Shown here: one piece after another, positions 35,463-47,033 of the stretch
Layout: every line of letters starts with the position of its first letter
Position numbering within the stretch: the first letter of the stretch is position 1
Origin: Ceratothoa steindachneri
Taxonomy: Eukaryota; Arthropoda; Malacostraca; Isopoda; Cymothoidae
Reading direction: 5' to 3'
Assembly: GCA_963969495.1 (NCBI GenBank)
Contig: OZ018330.1
Location: 64,089,156-64,153,155 of the forward strand
DNA length: 64,000 nucleotides
Position numbers and translations under genes: made by a program
Notes under the pieces: model-generated
The model's input: only the letters and a program-made list of their open reading frames with translations
Told to the model about the DNA's origin: nothing
Database searches by the model: none

Positions 35463-36071
35463 AGATTTTAATATACCATTATAACCAACGACATGGGAAA
35501 GTGGTTTTTCATGCCCAAACTACTTCCGAATACACTTACTCACAATCTGTTTCGCACCTTTCTTCTCTTCCAGTCGTTCATCACTCTATCTAACCTTCGC
35601 ATGCCAAGCATCGTTTTCAAATTGTCAATTCACACTGCTTTCACTTTCGATTTTTCCTTCTTTATCAATAACATAGTCTATCTCTTATAAACCAATGTTT
35701 GCGCAAGAATACTCTAAGGCAGCTTCCAGAATACTCTCCTGCAGACAAGTTTATTCCGCTACCTGCAGACCAGCTCATTCATATATCTGCAGGCATTCTC
35801 ATTTCGCTAGTTGCAGCCCAGCTAGACCGTTCTGTCCAGGAAACTTACGCCAAAGGGTCGATAGAGGAAGAAGTAAAGGGGATTAGGTAGATAGCATGAG
35901 AGTTTTTTTTTGTTTTTTAATTATAATTTGGAGGAGGGGGAAAGTGTTAGTATGTGTAGTTAGTATATATTTGCCAAGAAACTGGCTGTTCTTCTTTCTT
36001 TGTTAAATTCTAATTATATCTTTCCTTAAAAGGTTTACTTGACTTTACCTTTTTCGGTTATGTTAGTTCTA
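35463..36071. other. No gene recognised
   Basis: A segment at about 35715-35830 repeats a short motif around CTGCAGAC at roughly 35-50 bp spacing. The rest is AT-rich and unassigned. Confidence 0.4.
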
Positions 36072-36126
36072 ATTCTCTAATTTGTATAAATTTCCTAGCT
36101 AGATAAATTTATACAAATTAGGGAAT
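36072..36126. repeat. Inverted repeat (hairpin) 1
   Basis: Arms of about 22 bp at 36072-36093 and 36105-36126, built around TAATTTGTATAAATTT and its complement, carry one mismatch and flank an 11-bp spacer containing CTAGCTAG. Confidence 0.9.
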
Positions 36127-36157
36127 ATATCACGCGTCATGTGATTTTAAATTATTA

Positions 36158-36196
<39 letters not shown>

Positions 36197-36222
36197 TTAA
36201 AATCACATGACGCGTGATATAT
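36125..36222. repeat. Inverted repeat (hairpin) 2
   Basis: Two perfect 33-bp arms (36125-36157 and 36190-36222), containing CACGCGTCATGTGATTTTAA and its complement, flank a loop of AT and AAT repeats. It directly follows hairpin 1. It could be a fold-back element or MITE end pair around a microsatellite. Confidence 0.92.
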
Positions 36223-36361
36223 AGATGTATTTAAAGGCCCAAGGAAAATGGAAATTGGTAATACAACCCAGAAAAACGCTAAGGAGAATATTACATGTAC
36301 CAATGAAAGCTCAAGAAGGAGAATGGGAGATGTAGAGAACGGAAAGATAGGGCAAACTATT

Positions 36362-37060
36362 TTAACCGTTATATGAAAATAAATAAAGAAGTTGGATTTG
36401 AACCTGTGCCATCAAGCGTTCTTCGCTAATATAACCAAGACGCTCATCGCCAAAGATACTCATCCTGCTTCCAGCACCCAGCTTCTCCATACATGCCTCA
36501 AAACCTTCATTGGAGTTGCCCATTATTACATTAAAATCTCCAACACAAACCAAAATATCATTCCTAGCAGCTCTACTTATTCCTCCCTGCAACTTTGCAT
36601 TAAAAGCGTCTTTCCTTTCAACAGGTGCTTCGTTTGGTTGGTGCATAACACACACAGATGCTGATGTTACCATGATTAGACCTAAACTTTGCGTACAACA
36701 ATCGCTTGTCTATATGATCTCATTCGCATAAAGCCTTATTTGCCTTGCTCCCCAATAATAATCCTACATCCTGATAATGCATTCCATCCCGACAACCAGA
36801 TAGCAACAAACTTAAACCAATCTCTAACACCGATATATCAATTCCGTTTAATTTACTCTCTTATAGTGCATATATCAATTCAATAATTCTGAAAAATTTA
36901 ACCAGCTTCTCAATTTTACTGTCCCGATTGAGCGTTCTCACATTCCAATTTCCGACAATAATAGTACTTTTAGGATGAACAAAAAAATTAGGAGACCATG
37001 AGATTCTTAGCATCCCCTGCCCATCCAAGGGCTGAACGGGACTGAGGGCTAATCTATATG
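36362..37060 (-). pseudogene. RTE/CR1-type endonuclease fragment
   Basis: On the minus strand, IIVGNWNVRTLNRDSKIEKL near 36960 is the N-terminal block. After stops, SICVCYAPT-like sequence passes into the open frame from 36673: NEAPVERKDAFNAKLQGGIS, ILVCVGDFNVIMGNSNEG, EKLGAGSRMSIFGDERL. GDFN is the catalytic D/N block and the spacing is that of apurinic-type endonucleases from RTE- or CR1-like elements. The domain end (SDH) and reverse transcriptase are missing. The frame stops at 36362. Confidence 0.78.
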
Positions 37061-37645
<585 letters not shown>

Positions 37646-37779
37646 ATCAATCAAGGATGTATAGAAAGGACAGAGAGGGATCACTGTGTAACACAGGCGA
37701 ACAGGCAGTCGTAGGGAAAAAGGGTGCGGAAATAACTTAAGAGAGAATAGGAAGAGTTGATAGGTTGGTGGCTAGACAC

Positions 37780-38410
37780 CGGTGCGTGGTGTGGTTGGGT
37801 AGGTCTCGGGGTGTTCGTGACTGGAGGACGGTTGGAGGGTGGTCAGGAAGGAGAGCGTGTCTGCTTAGTCGGAAACGCGTTATTCATGATGCTTTTAGCT
37901 TACGCGAAGAACGGTATGGGTTGCGGGTAGTCATGGGCCGCGGGGTATTGTGGTGCTATCGCATACCGTCTTACAAGTAGCGCGGTGTATAAAGGGGCTC
38001 TGGCGAGTTTCCTAAGTTGTTTTGTGAGTCTGGTGTGAGCGTATGTGTTGAGGGTGCTAATTTGTTTTTTTCGTGTAATGTGGACATTCTCGTGTACAAG
38101 GGAGAGCGGCAATCTTGCTTCAGAGAAGAGTTCTGACTGCTCTGAACCTTCTGCTGCCACGTGTCACTCGCAGCTATGAGTGACAGTGAGGCGTACGCGA
38201 GAAGAAGTCGCTCAAGTAAGTGCTTTGTATAGGTGTAACTGAAGTTTTTTGTTCTGCAGGGTAGAACCTGTGCAGTGTTGTGTTTGTATGTGAGGCTCTT
38301 GTTTGTGTTATGTTCTGATATAAATTGAACCTAAGGGTCTTTTCAAAAGTTAACCAAAGGTTTTTTTTATGTTGTGTGTAATTGAGTCTTGTTAGGTTTA
38401 GATGGTTCAT
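37780..38410 (-). pseudogene. Family G ORF2 C-terminal region
   Basis: Two frames, LTFEKTLRFNLYQNITQTRA (38174-38410) and SEARLPLSLVHENVHITRKK then TYAHTRLTKQLRKLARAPLY (37900-38160), have the same A/C-rich coding bias as the reverse transcriptase and follow it on the same strand. The first resembles the thumb/connection block 'LGVTFDKxLxF..H'. They form the C-terminus of ORF2. Confidence 0.5.
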
Positions 38411-38429
38411 CTCTGGTGTGTGAGAAGAT

Positions 38430-39420
38430 TTGTAGGTTATGCATGAAGTGATCTCTTGCGCCGAAGAGTGTCATCTGTGTCTTCTGAAGATCCCTGGCAA
38501 TCAGCCATTGATCCTCGTATTCTCTCTTTAGCGTCTAGTATTATTTGTGCGTGGTGAGCGATCTCGTCTGGTCTACGGGCACTGACGAGAATGGTCTCGT
38601 CATCGGCGTATAACACTGTGTATGTGTGACAGCAGTTTTCGGGTGAGCGTGGGGTGTCGTTTGTGTACATGATGTATAGTGTGGGTGTCAGTACGCTTCC
38701 TCGGGAAACGCCTGAGCGTAGTGTGAAGGTTTGTGAGAGGGTATAGTTGTATTTTATGTGGCATCTCCGTTCAGTGAGGTATTGCGAGAGGAGCCTTCTG
38801 GTGCAGAGAGGTAAGTCCCTCGTGCCACACTTTATCAAAGGCCTTCTCCAAGTTCTTGCTGATATAGAATGTCTATTAATCTACCTGGCGTTTTTTTTGT
38901 ATTCTGTCATGAACGATGGTTACAGCCGCCTGAGTGGACCGTTCGCTCCTTAACCAATATTATAGAGGGAGAACTAGTCCCTATTTTCCAGGTAGTCCCG
39001 TAGGCGACAGTTGATCCTGCGTTCAAGTATTTTGCCTAGGTGCTCTAATAGATCAATAGGCCTGTAATTGCTTAGGTGTTTGGGGTCTTTGTTCGGTTTG
39101 TGTAGAATATGTTGTGAGAGACCTTGAATATTTTGGGGAAGTGACCTGAGGCTAGTGAGGCGTTGAATAGGTGTGTAAGTGTGGGGTATATGTTTGTGGG
39201 AAGGTTGTGTATTAGTGTGGCTGGTAGCCCGGAGGGACCGGGGGCACGTCTTGGTGTTGTTTTAATGTAGTGTTTTGTTTCCTCGACGGTGATGGGAGTG
39301 GTCAGTGTAGATGTGTAGTCGAGCAGCTCCATTCGTATCAGGAGGGCACCACTTCTGTACTCCTTGGAAATGCTCTGGCGCGTGTGGTTTAGGTGGCTTG
39401 TGTGTATGTAGTGTGTCATT
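38430..39420 (-). pseudogene. Family G reverse transcriptase
   Basis: The 39072-39419 frame ends with PITVEETKHYIKTTPRRAPG, PSGLPATLIHNLP and LTHLFNASLASGHFPKIFKV, the fingers region. A stop at the TPNT* point and further breaks follow across 39070-38840. The frame 38437-38838 gives RRLLSQYLTERRCHI, SRGSVLTPTLYIMYTNDTP (motif B and turn) and VLYADDETILVSARRPDEI, with an intact YADD at about 38600. Motif A lies in the broken part. The upstream linker (39804 to 39430) carries LRACILQCVQLDRNRQWREV and FWRHVKRLLGT, typical of the region before reverse transcriptase. Confidence 0.82.
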
Positions 39421-39879
39421 GTGGGACCTAAATGCGTCGAGGATGACGTTGGTGTGTGTGAGTGTTTGGCTGTTTACTTGGAGGGTGATGGGTTTGGGTG
39501 AATCAGTGCCTAGCAACCTTTTTACGTGGCGCCAGAAGAAGGAGGCGTTTGTGCAACAAGTGTCGTCCGGGATGCGGACGACCTCTCGCCACTGCCGATT
39601 CCTATCTAACTGCACGCACTGTAGGATGCAGGCACGTAGGTGATTAATGTTGTGTTGTCGTATGCCTCTAGTGTAGCGATTGTTGTACTGTGTGATGAGT
39701 CTCTGAGTGTGTATGGATATGTTAAATGTTTTATGCCTGTGTAGATATTGTGTGGTTTGTGTAGGTTGCGTGCTATGGTTATAGTGTTTGAGATTGAGCA
39801 CCACTGGTCGTCTAACATGGATAGGTATGGTCTAGGTCGAGGTTTTGTGGCGTGTAATCTGTTATTTATGTCTTAAACT

Positions 39880-40080
39880 CTTCCTAGTTTGTGTTTTTGT
39901 AGTCGAAGAGAGGTGGTGTGGGTATGAGTATGGGAGATTTGGATATGATAAGGCATATCGGTATGTGGTCAGAGAGTACGTGGGGACCCGGTGAGATGTG
40001 CGTGTAAAAGCGTGCAGCGTGTTCGTTGAGTACGTCTATTTGTATCACGTTGAGTGACCTATTGTTGTGGGCGGAGTGCG
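39880..40080 (-). pseudogene. Family G endonuclease C-terminal end
   Basis: The minus strand reads NVIQIDVLNEHAARFYTHIS, GPHVLSDHIPICLIISKSP and PPLFDYKNTN. SDHIPI is the last block of the apurinic-type endonuclease, with its catalytic histidine. The preceding blocks (GDFNA and the N-terminal QxN) were not found between here and ORF1, so the front of the domain appears to be deleted. Confidence 0.65.
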
Positions 40081-40406
40081 CGTGAGTCTGATTTGGCTGG
40101 GACTGTTCCCCTCTCTTTGGTTATTGCTCAGGAGGCGTAGGGATACAGTACCTTTACGCGTGTAGGCTATAGTTTTGAGAGGTTGTCAGTGGTGTTATTA
40201 GGTGGGCAGGCCGTGGTAGAAGGGGGGAGTGTGTCTTGTGGAGGGAGGATTAGATATAGCGGTCGTGGAAGCAGGGTTGGAGAGAGTAGAGTCTAGGAGG
40301 GGGGAGTTAGGTACAGAGGTGGAGAGAGTAGAGCTAGTAGATGGAGGTTAGAGATAGTAGGAGAGGTGCAGAATACAAGAGGGGGGATGTCGGAAGAGAG
40401 AGGAGG

Positions 40407-40916
40407 TTAGGGCGGCAAAGAAGGAGGGGTGGAAGAGGAAGAGGAAGGAACAGCAGGAGGGGGGTGGTCGGCTTTGCGCGTGGTTGTGTGTGGGGGGGGG
40501 GGTCGTGGGGGAGTTTTTTGTTTAATACGGTGTGTTGTGGAGGGTGTGGTGGGCTTGGGGGAGGTGCAGCTTGTGGTGTCAGTGGGAGTGGGTTTTGAGG
40601 CTGTGATAGGGAGCAGAGGAAGCGGTTGGAAGAGAGGTTTGAGCAGTGGACAGAGGGGAAGGTAAGAAGGGTACAGTGCCGAGAGGTGCAGGGACAGAGG
40701 GGCGGGAGGAGGTGGGATCGTGGTGAGGGTGGGGGCGGTTGACCCTGGGGGAAAAGTGTTCGTGCCCACCGGGGTGGGGAGGAGTACTGGTCTCCTGTGT
40801 GACTGCTCGTCGATTGGAGCGAACACCTTCTCGATGAAAGTGATCTGCTCTAGAGTGTGCGAGGCGAACAGTGTGTCAAGTATTTTCGTGTATAACCGAG
40901 GGTGACCCCTCGACAT
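40407..40916 (-). pseudogene. Family G ORF1 C-terminal proline-rich part
   Basis: The 169-residue frame starts MSRGHPRLYTKILDTLFASH and has a short structured segment (LEQITFIEKVFAPIDEQ). More than 100 residues dominated by proline, serine, threonine and leucine follow. The structured piece looks like a genuine C-terminal domain of ORF1. The proline-rich part could partly reflect the strand's composition bias. It is separated from the zinc-knuckle part by one stop near 40930. Confidence 0.55.
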
Positions 40917-40929
40917 GTCCTTTGCCCAG

Positions 40930-41960
40930 GTTTAAAGCAAGGCGGCCAGGTGTAGCTTTAGGTGTGTGGTCTCGTTGGGTGTGTGGTGTGGGGTAGGGGT
41001 GGGTGTTTGGTGTGGGGTGGGGGTGGGTGTCAGAAGTAGTGGGGGTCTCTGGGTGTAAGGTGCTTGGGTGGGGGCTGGTGTCGGGATAAGTGGGTGAGTC
41101 TGGGTTGCTGCTGGGGTTTGGTGTGTCTGGGGTATGACTGGGAGAGGTGCGGACACCGTTGCGTCGGCAGCAGTAGCGAATGTTCTTGTGAGGGGAGGAG
41201 GGGCAGGGGCGGCGTGTGTGGTTGTGTTGATTGGTTGAAGACGCCGTATAGCCGCTACGGCATCAGAGCGGGTTTTACCTAAGTAAGGCTATTTGGGGTT
41301 GACGGCGACATGGTCGCCGCCGCAGTTGAAGCAGAAGGGTGTGGTGGCTGTACAGGTGCTGTAGTGGTGGCCCACTACACTGCACTTGGAGAAGACCAGG
41401 TCTGCTTGGTAGTCAAGTATTGGATGTTCGGTTTTTTAACACCGGTGGCACTATGTGAGTCTTATGTTCAGTCGTGACTCGATGTTGTATGGGTACGTTA
41501 GAGTGCCGCAGACCTTAATACCTTGGTCTAGCAGAAGTGTTTAGTTCTCTTCGTCGGATAGTGTGATTACTGCCCATCGTTTTGTGCGGTTGTAATATAG
41601 AGCTCTGATGACCTGCTCCTCATAATTCTGTCGGAGGTGTGCGCGGAGGTCATAAGTGGAGAAGTCCAGCCATAGGCGGTTGTTCTTTTTGATGCGTATT
41701 TGGCGTTTTTTTCCCTACACCGTCGGCAAATTTGTCTGGAGGTCTAGTGCGGCGAGTGTGTCCGATGCGTGTTAATGAAATTTGAGTGCGTCCTCCTGTG
41801 AGTGGAAGACCAGTTTGTTGCCTGTGTGTGTCTTTATTATGTTCGTGATGGGGTGTCGTATGTAGCGGCGAAGTTGTGGAGTGTGTTTTTATTGTTAGTG
41901 GTGGGTCTTTTGATTGTTGTGTGTAGGAGTGTAAGATAGGATGCGTTATATGCCTTTATC
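40930..41960 (-). pseudogene. Family G ORF1 with zinc knuckles
   Basis: Frames give LVFHSQEDALKFH and WLDFSTYDLRAHLRQNYEEQ, then VIRALYYNRTKRWAVITLSD, followed by KVCGTLTYPYNIESRLNIRL. A CHRCxKTEHPI block comes next, with FSKCSVVGHHYSTC (one cysteine lost) and FCFNCGGDHVAVNP: a set of CCHC knuckles as in CR1-like ORF1 proteins. A proline/threonine-rich tail follows (QTHQTPAATQTHPLIPTPAP). Stops replace several expected residues, including cysteines. The protein would bind element RNA. Confidence 0.75.
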
Positions 41961-42660
41961 GTTTTTTATTTTTACTTTGTATGGGGTCCCCTCGCCCCGC
42001 CAATAACAACGCCATGAAAATGATTTGGATGTGGTGATAATTGATGAGTGAGTATGGACCTGGTTGGGCTCCTCAAAGGGTGTAAACACATGGGGGACTT
42101 AATGATAACTGAAGCAAGAACCACCTGACTCCAGTAGGGATGCTATCCCCTCTATTTGGTTTAGGGCATTTCTCAGTTACGTCCGACATCTCACAGAGAC
42201 GGTAGTCTCCCTCTCTGGTCTTGGACGGTGCCGCAGGGTAGGGTGTTAATCCTCCCCGCGTTGATAATTGAGTCCCAATCCAGGTTTGCTCCTTCATTCG
42301 TGTTACGCAGCGGGCTAAGTCTTATACCTCCTTTCTTCAAAGTTTGCAATTATGCCCTTTCTAAGTAGAACGGCATATTTGCAATTGAGCTCTATTTATA
42401 GAGTCACATTCACAGATCCAAGTCACGGTGGAGCAGGGATGGGGAGGGTTTAGCACGTCATACCACTACGACGTGCCAAGGAAATAAAGGTATTTTTATT
42501 CAGGGAGGTGGGAGGAGCAGGGATGGTCGTTGCTGAATCTCGAGGCGTCGATGAAATCTTTCTCTTGGCTTTGCCTCCTGTATCTGTGAGATAGCAGAGA
42601 ATCGAAGAGAAATCGTCGGAAGAGCAGAGAACCTGCCTTTCAGCGACCTGTACAGAATCT
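41961..42660. other. No gene recognised
   Basis: Probable 5' flank of family G followed by unassigned sequence. A 74-residue minus frame at 42073-42297 has no recognisable motif. Confidence 0.35.
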
Positions 42661-42662
42661 CA

Positions 42663-42818
42663 ATGTCAACAGAACAGGAAACAAAAGAAACGACAGAAGA
42701 ACAAATAGACACCGAAACTGAAATTAATAATGAAGACTTGGAGGTCATTGAACAAATTTTTTCTATCTCATACTATACCTTTTTATATCTGAAACTCTCC
42801 TACTTTATTTCCATCTAG
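42663..42818 (+). CDS. Small acidic open frame upstream of J2 ORF1
   Basis: ATG at 42663 opens a 51-codon frame whose first 30 residues are strongly acidic and glutamine/threonine-rich (MSTEQETKETTEEQIDTETE), followed by a hydrophobic C-terminus. It lies 280 bp before J2 ORF1 on the same strand. It could be the displaced N-terminus of ORF1 or a chance frame. I recognise no family. Confidence 0.2.
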   Translation: MSTEQETKETTEEQIDTETEINNEDLEVIEQIFSISYYTFLYLKLSYFISI

Positions 42819-43095
42819 CACAGTATAACCTGACCATCAGCAAGGTCTCAGAAGCAGCCAGTAGTAGGGTGTAGTAAACTCCCGAAATAACGATGACGAG
42901 CCCGAATCTGACTGCAGGACCGCTTATAGGACTAGGCCTACTTACGTAGGGTGGTCAGGGAGTGTGCGCTCCAGAGCAGGCAGGCAAGATAGTATTAGGA
43001 ACAGATAGCGGGCTTCTCCCACTAGTGGAGTGGAATAAATAATCTACTATCTTATTTTTACAGAGAAACCCCCAGGGGGGCAGGAAAAATTAAAC

Positions 43096-43795
43096 ATGGA
43101 CCCACAGGACTTCACCAAAAGGCTCCCACTTCGGCTAATTCAGAACGGGGTAAAACAGAGACCACAGGATGTAACACAAAACATTTTCAAGGATTTACAA
43201 ATCGCCCTGATCAAATACATAGAAACAGCTAATGAATTTTTTGTCATCTGTGCAGAAAACAACGAAGTCAAACTGTTACTTTCATTGGCAGCAACTATCA
43301 CTTTAAGGAAATCGACTTAGAGGCTAAAGTAGCACCCCAGATTATTGCCAACCGAAGCATCGTATGCCGCAAGGAAGAATCATGGGTGGGGAAAACTCCC
43401 CAGACGTAATGAAACATGAAATATTGGAACAACAACCTTGGATGAAGATACCTGACATAATCAAATTTAAGGAACACACACATGTGTTCAAAATAGTGTG
43501 CGAGTCGACCGAGATTGCAATAAAGGCACTACAGAAGGGAATCCTCGCATACAGTATGAGAATCCTAACTTGTAACATTCAAAGGGACCAGCATCACAAT
43601 ATATAAATCTGTTTTAGATGCTACAAAATGGAAGACCACATCACCGCAAACTGTCCAAGAAAAGAAGGAGAAATATGTTTCGAATGCAGTGGCCCACATT
43701 CTTGTAGGAGCTGCACAAACTCCAATCAAATGTATGTTAATTGTGTAGGAAGCTACAGAACAATAGCAATGGCATGTCATAAAAAAAAGAAATAA
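43096..43795 (+). pseudogene. J2 ORF1, N-terminal and zinc-knuckle parts
   Basis: MDPQDFTKRLPLRLIQNG opens the protein. IKYIETANEFFVICAENNEV and KVAPQIIANRSIV-like sequence follow across a frameshift, then IIKFKEHTHVFKIVCEST to 43606. After one stop come CFRCYKMEDHITANC (CX2CX5HX4C), CFECSGPHSCRSC and a third cysteine-rich block ending at 43795. The start was chosen because METLTKRVLLR in J1 aligns with it. It is an RNA-binding protein of the element, broken here. Confidence 0.8.
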
Positions 43796-43856
43796 TAAAG
43801 AGAAAATATATTGAAACACAACAAAAAAAGAAGTAACAAGAAACACCTCATATGCA

Positions 43857-44303
43857 GCGGCAGCAGTAACGAAAAACAATGGATCAACCACTCAACTGAC
43901 GCTTGACGGAACTATGAACGTAAAAATACTGATATTCATTCTACACTCACATGTCTTAAACATTTCCCAACGAGGTACATATACCACCACGTTTAACTCC
44001 ATGCTCAAGGAAAATGGGCTGGAGCCAATGAAATTCCCGCAAAATATTGATTCATCAGCTATATTTAACATAAAAATTTCAGAAGATACAAATAGGAAAC
44101 TCTTGGAAGAATCACAAAGAAAGGAAAGCGAATCTGAACAAGAGGAAGACACAGAAAGCGAGGAAACAGAATCTGAGAGCATCACCGATGAGAATTATAA
44201 GAAAAACGTAAAAGAAAATACTCGCAAAAAAAAAAAAGAAAATCGGCTAAGGAAACACTTCGCCATGCGACCAAAGACCGGAAATACTAACCGCGAAATG
44301 TGA
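43857..44303 (+). pseudogene. J2 ORF1 C-terminal part
   Basis: TTFNSMLKENGLEPMKFPQN aligns with KENGLPSVIMPEN of J1. A serine/glutamate-rich acidic stretch (ESESEQEEDTESEETESES) and a lysine-rich tail ending at 44303 follow. Acidic-then-basic order is shared by all three J copies. Confidence 0.78.
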
Positions 44304-44439
44304 AACGAATAAGAATCAGAACTCAGCAAGGACAGAGATGAACGGCAGAAATACCAGGAAAAGATACAAACAAATTTACGTAATACCACCATTTTCCCAA
44401 AATGAAGAACCGCTTAAGAACACAGAAACAAGATGGACA

Positions 44440-45113
44440 ATAGTAAATTAAGAATTCTACAGATAAATACGAATGGCTGGAAGGATAAAAAAACACATAC
44501 GGAAATATCCTTAGAGAAATAGATGCCAACATCATTTTAATTTCAGGTCACAGAATTAACCTTGAGACTCACAAACTAGAAATATGGAACTACAACGTAA
44601 TAACGACTAATCACCCAAACCAAGCACACGACGGAACAGCAATAGCAATAAAGAATGGAATAGAGTACAAAACAAAGCAATGACTACCCGAATCTTACCT
44701 TAATATTGAGGTCAAAAATGGAATTAACCAATATAATAATCGCTACGGGATACCAACCACCGCGACGACCGGGACTCCCAATAAATAACTTAATGAGAAT
44801 ATTTAGCAATAGACTTCCAACTTTGTTTTTGGTAGACCTGAACGCAAGATGCTCGTTTGCAGGATATAGGAACAAAAACCAAACAGGAAAAGACCTACAA
44901 GCTCTAATAGACAGACGGATAATAAGAAGACTAGGACCCGAGTACCCAACGCTAATTAAAGACAGAACAGCGACAACTCCAGACATTTGCCTAGCAAACA
45001 ATAACATTCCCTTTAACTACCACATAGAACCTGCAGATGTTATCTGCAGGTACCACACAACAACAATCCTCACCGTGAATCAGCAACCAATACAAATACC
45101 CGCTAAAAAATAG
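44440..45113 (+). pseudogene. J2 apurinic-type endonuclease
   Basis: It starts LRILQINTNGWKD, followed by ANIILISGHRIN-like sequence in shifted frame and ATGYQPPRRPGLPINNLMRI. LFLVDLNARCSFAGYRNKNQ, TGKDLQALIDRRI and TATTPDICLANNNIPF come next. DLNAR is the metal/DNA-binding block. The usual catalytic glutamate after LIS is glycine. Downstream of PDIC the expected SDH block is IICRYHTTT-like, so the catalytic histidine context is poorly kept. Several frameshifts lie between 44500 and 44700. Confidence 0.78.
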
Positions 45114-45619
45114 AAGGCATACCAAAGAGCAGACTTGTAAAAATACAAACAAGAATTGAATAACTACGCACCAAACAAACTAAATGAAGCTACATTAGAA
45201 GAAATCGACGTCGATTTGAAAAAATAAGGAAGTGAATACAAACAGCTGATGTGATTGCAATACCCAGAAAAGCATAAAAAACATTTAAATACTTTATATG
45301 GACAGACGAAATGAAAGCTAAGAGTGCAGAAATAAAAGCGATAAACGAGGACATAATAATAAACGGAACGTCAAGGGAAAAAATACCGCAATCTGAGAAC
45401 GAAGAAGAGAGAACTACTAAGCGCAATAACGGACAAACAAAGAGAATACTGGGAAATAGCCGTTCAAAATATTAACAACCAGCTATTGCCCCGAGAATTT
45501 TGGAAAAAGAGTGTTCAACATCGGCGAAGAGGAAAACAAAAACTACAATATAGACTTCGAAAACCAATTAATTGACGAACTAAATGAACGGATTGAGAGG
45601 ACTTTCTAATTCACTACGT

Positions 45620-47033
45620 AAAAGAGGAACAGTATGCGAACGAAGGGTTTAACGCCAAAATCACAATCGAGAAATTAAAGAATACCATTTCAAATTTAAA
45701 CAAAAGGCCCCTGGGAAATCGAGCCTCACCAGAAAAAAACGATATAGAAGCACCAGATAATATACTTGAAGGGATAAGGAACGTGTTTGACGCCTGTATA
45801 AACACGGGATACTTCCCCGATGAATTAAAGATAGCCAAAATGATATTCATACCGAAGGCTGGAAAACCACCTTCAGAGGTCGAAAACTTCCGACCTCTAT
45901 CCTACCCCTTCTTGACTTCATTGGAAAGGTGTTTGAAAAAATCCTGAACACAAGATTAAATGAATATCTCACAGAAAACAATCTCTGTATCAATCAACAA
46001 TTCGGCATCAGAAAGAACAGGAATACGAAGATTGCCGTCAGTGTGATTACAGAAACAATTAGCAAAGTGAAAGGAGAGAAATGCAGTATGGACATTGTAG
46101 GCCAGGACGTATCAAAAGCATTTGATAAAGTCCGCCAAAGAGGCATACAACATAAAATTCTAAATCTGCAAATGAACAACTATTTGGAAAGAATTTTATT
46201 GCACTACATCATGGAAAGATATACATACATAGATACGGGGAATTTCCAAGGGGAAAGATTCAAGCTTAATGCGGACCTCGCTCAGGAAGGGTGTTTAAGT
46301 CCTTTGCTATACTCAGTGTATACCTCGGACATTGCCCCATCCAGGAACGAAGGCTGTGTGAACATACAATACGCAGATGATTTCACGCAATTAATTCCGT
46401 GTTTATCAGAACCCTCAGATGCAGGCCAGACTAACGGCAACATAAATAGAAAATTTAAACCAGTATGAACGCAAATGGAAAATTAAAACGAATAAAGATA
46501 AATTTAAAATTATACCTATATATCGCAAAAGACGTTTACGTAGATAGAGAGCGATACAGGTAAAATGGTGAAGGCAAGATTTTAGGCCTAACTATTACCA
46601 AAAATGGTTACGAGAAACACGTGACCGAAAGAATAAAAAAGCACGAGGCATGCTAACTTTACTCTAGAGATTAAGAAATCTAAACATAAAAAATAAGAAA
46701 GAGATCTACCAGGCCATGATACAGCTTACCTTGATATATCTAACAATTGCCATGTATACGGTTTCAAGAAGCAATCTAATAAGAATGCAACGGATACAGA
46801 ATAAGGCAGTATACATAATTACGAACACGCGACGATTAAAGAGGAAAAAACAAAGAGACTTACACATCGAAGCGAAAATAAAACCATTAAGCAAAATAAT
46901 TGAAGAAAGAGCCAAAAAAATCATAGAAAAAACACAAGAAGAAATAGGAGAGGAACTAAATAATCAAATAGCACGAGGGGCAGGATGCAGACAATATATG
47001 CTGTTTCCTAGTACTAAAAACAAAGCGGCCTAA
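45620..47033 (+). pseudogene. J2 reverse transcriptase and connection
   Basis: NVFDACINTGYFPDELKIAK, MIFIPKAGKPPSE and FRPLS lead into the open frame 45929-46468. That frame holds FEKILNTRLNEYLTENNLC, CSMDIVGQDVSKAFDKVRQR (motif A), LAQEGCLSPLLYSVYTSDIA and VNIQYADDFTQLI, with the catalytic pair intact. After a stop, ILGLTITKNGYEKHVTERI is the thumb, and 46716-47033 encodes the connection region (RSNLIRMQRIQNKAVYIIT). Both catalytic aspartate sites survive, but the frame is broken upstream and downstream. Confidence 0.87.

Larger units (their letters stand above)
37770..41960 (-). mobile_element. Non-LTR retrotransposon of family G, nearly full length
   Basis: On the minus strand the order is ORF1 with zinc knuckles (41960-40400), the end of an endonuclease (about 40070-39900), a linker (39804-39430), reverse transcriptase (39420-38430) and a C-terminal region (to about 37780). 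The coding strand is very poor in G and rich in A and C, giving many His, Thr, Pro and Tyr residues, unlike any other element in the window. Stops and frameshifts are moderate in number, so it may be younger than its neighbours. Affinity is with CR1/jockey-type elements by motif order. Confidence 0.82.
43096..47033 (+). mobile_element. Non-LTR retrotransposon J2 (divergent family J)
   Basis: The plus strand carries ORF1 with zinc knuckles (43096-44303), endonuclease (about 44440-45110), linker, reverse transcriptase (about 45620-46470) and thumb/connection (to 47033). The domain order and conserved blocks match J1 and J3, but the sequence is more A-rich and diverged, so it is a separate subfamily. 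About a dozen frame breaks are present. It is the only J copy in the window that is not interrupted by another element. Confidence 0.87.

Noticed and set aside
42073..42297. 74-residue minus-strand frame upstream of family G
   Set aside because: No motif, no supporting neighbour and different texture from the adjoining retroelement coding sequence.
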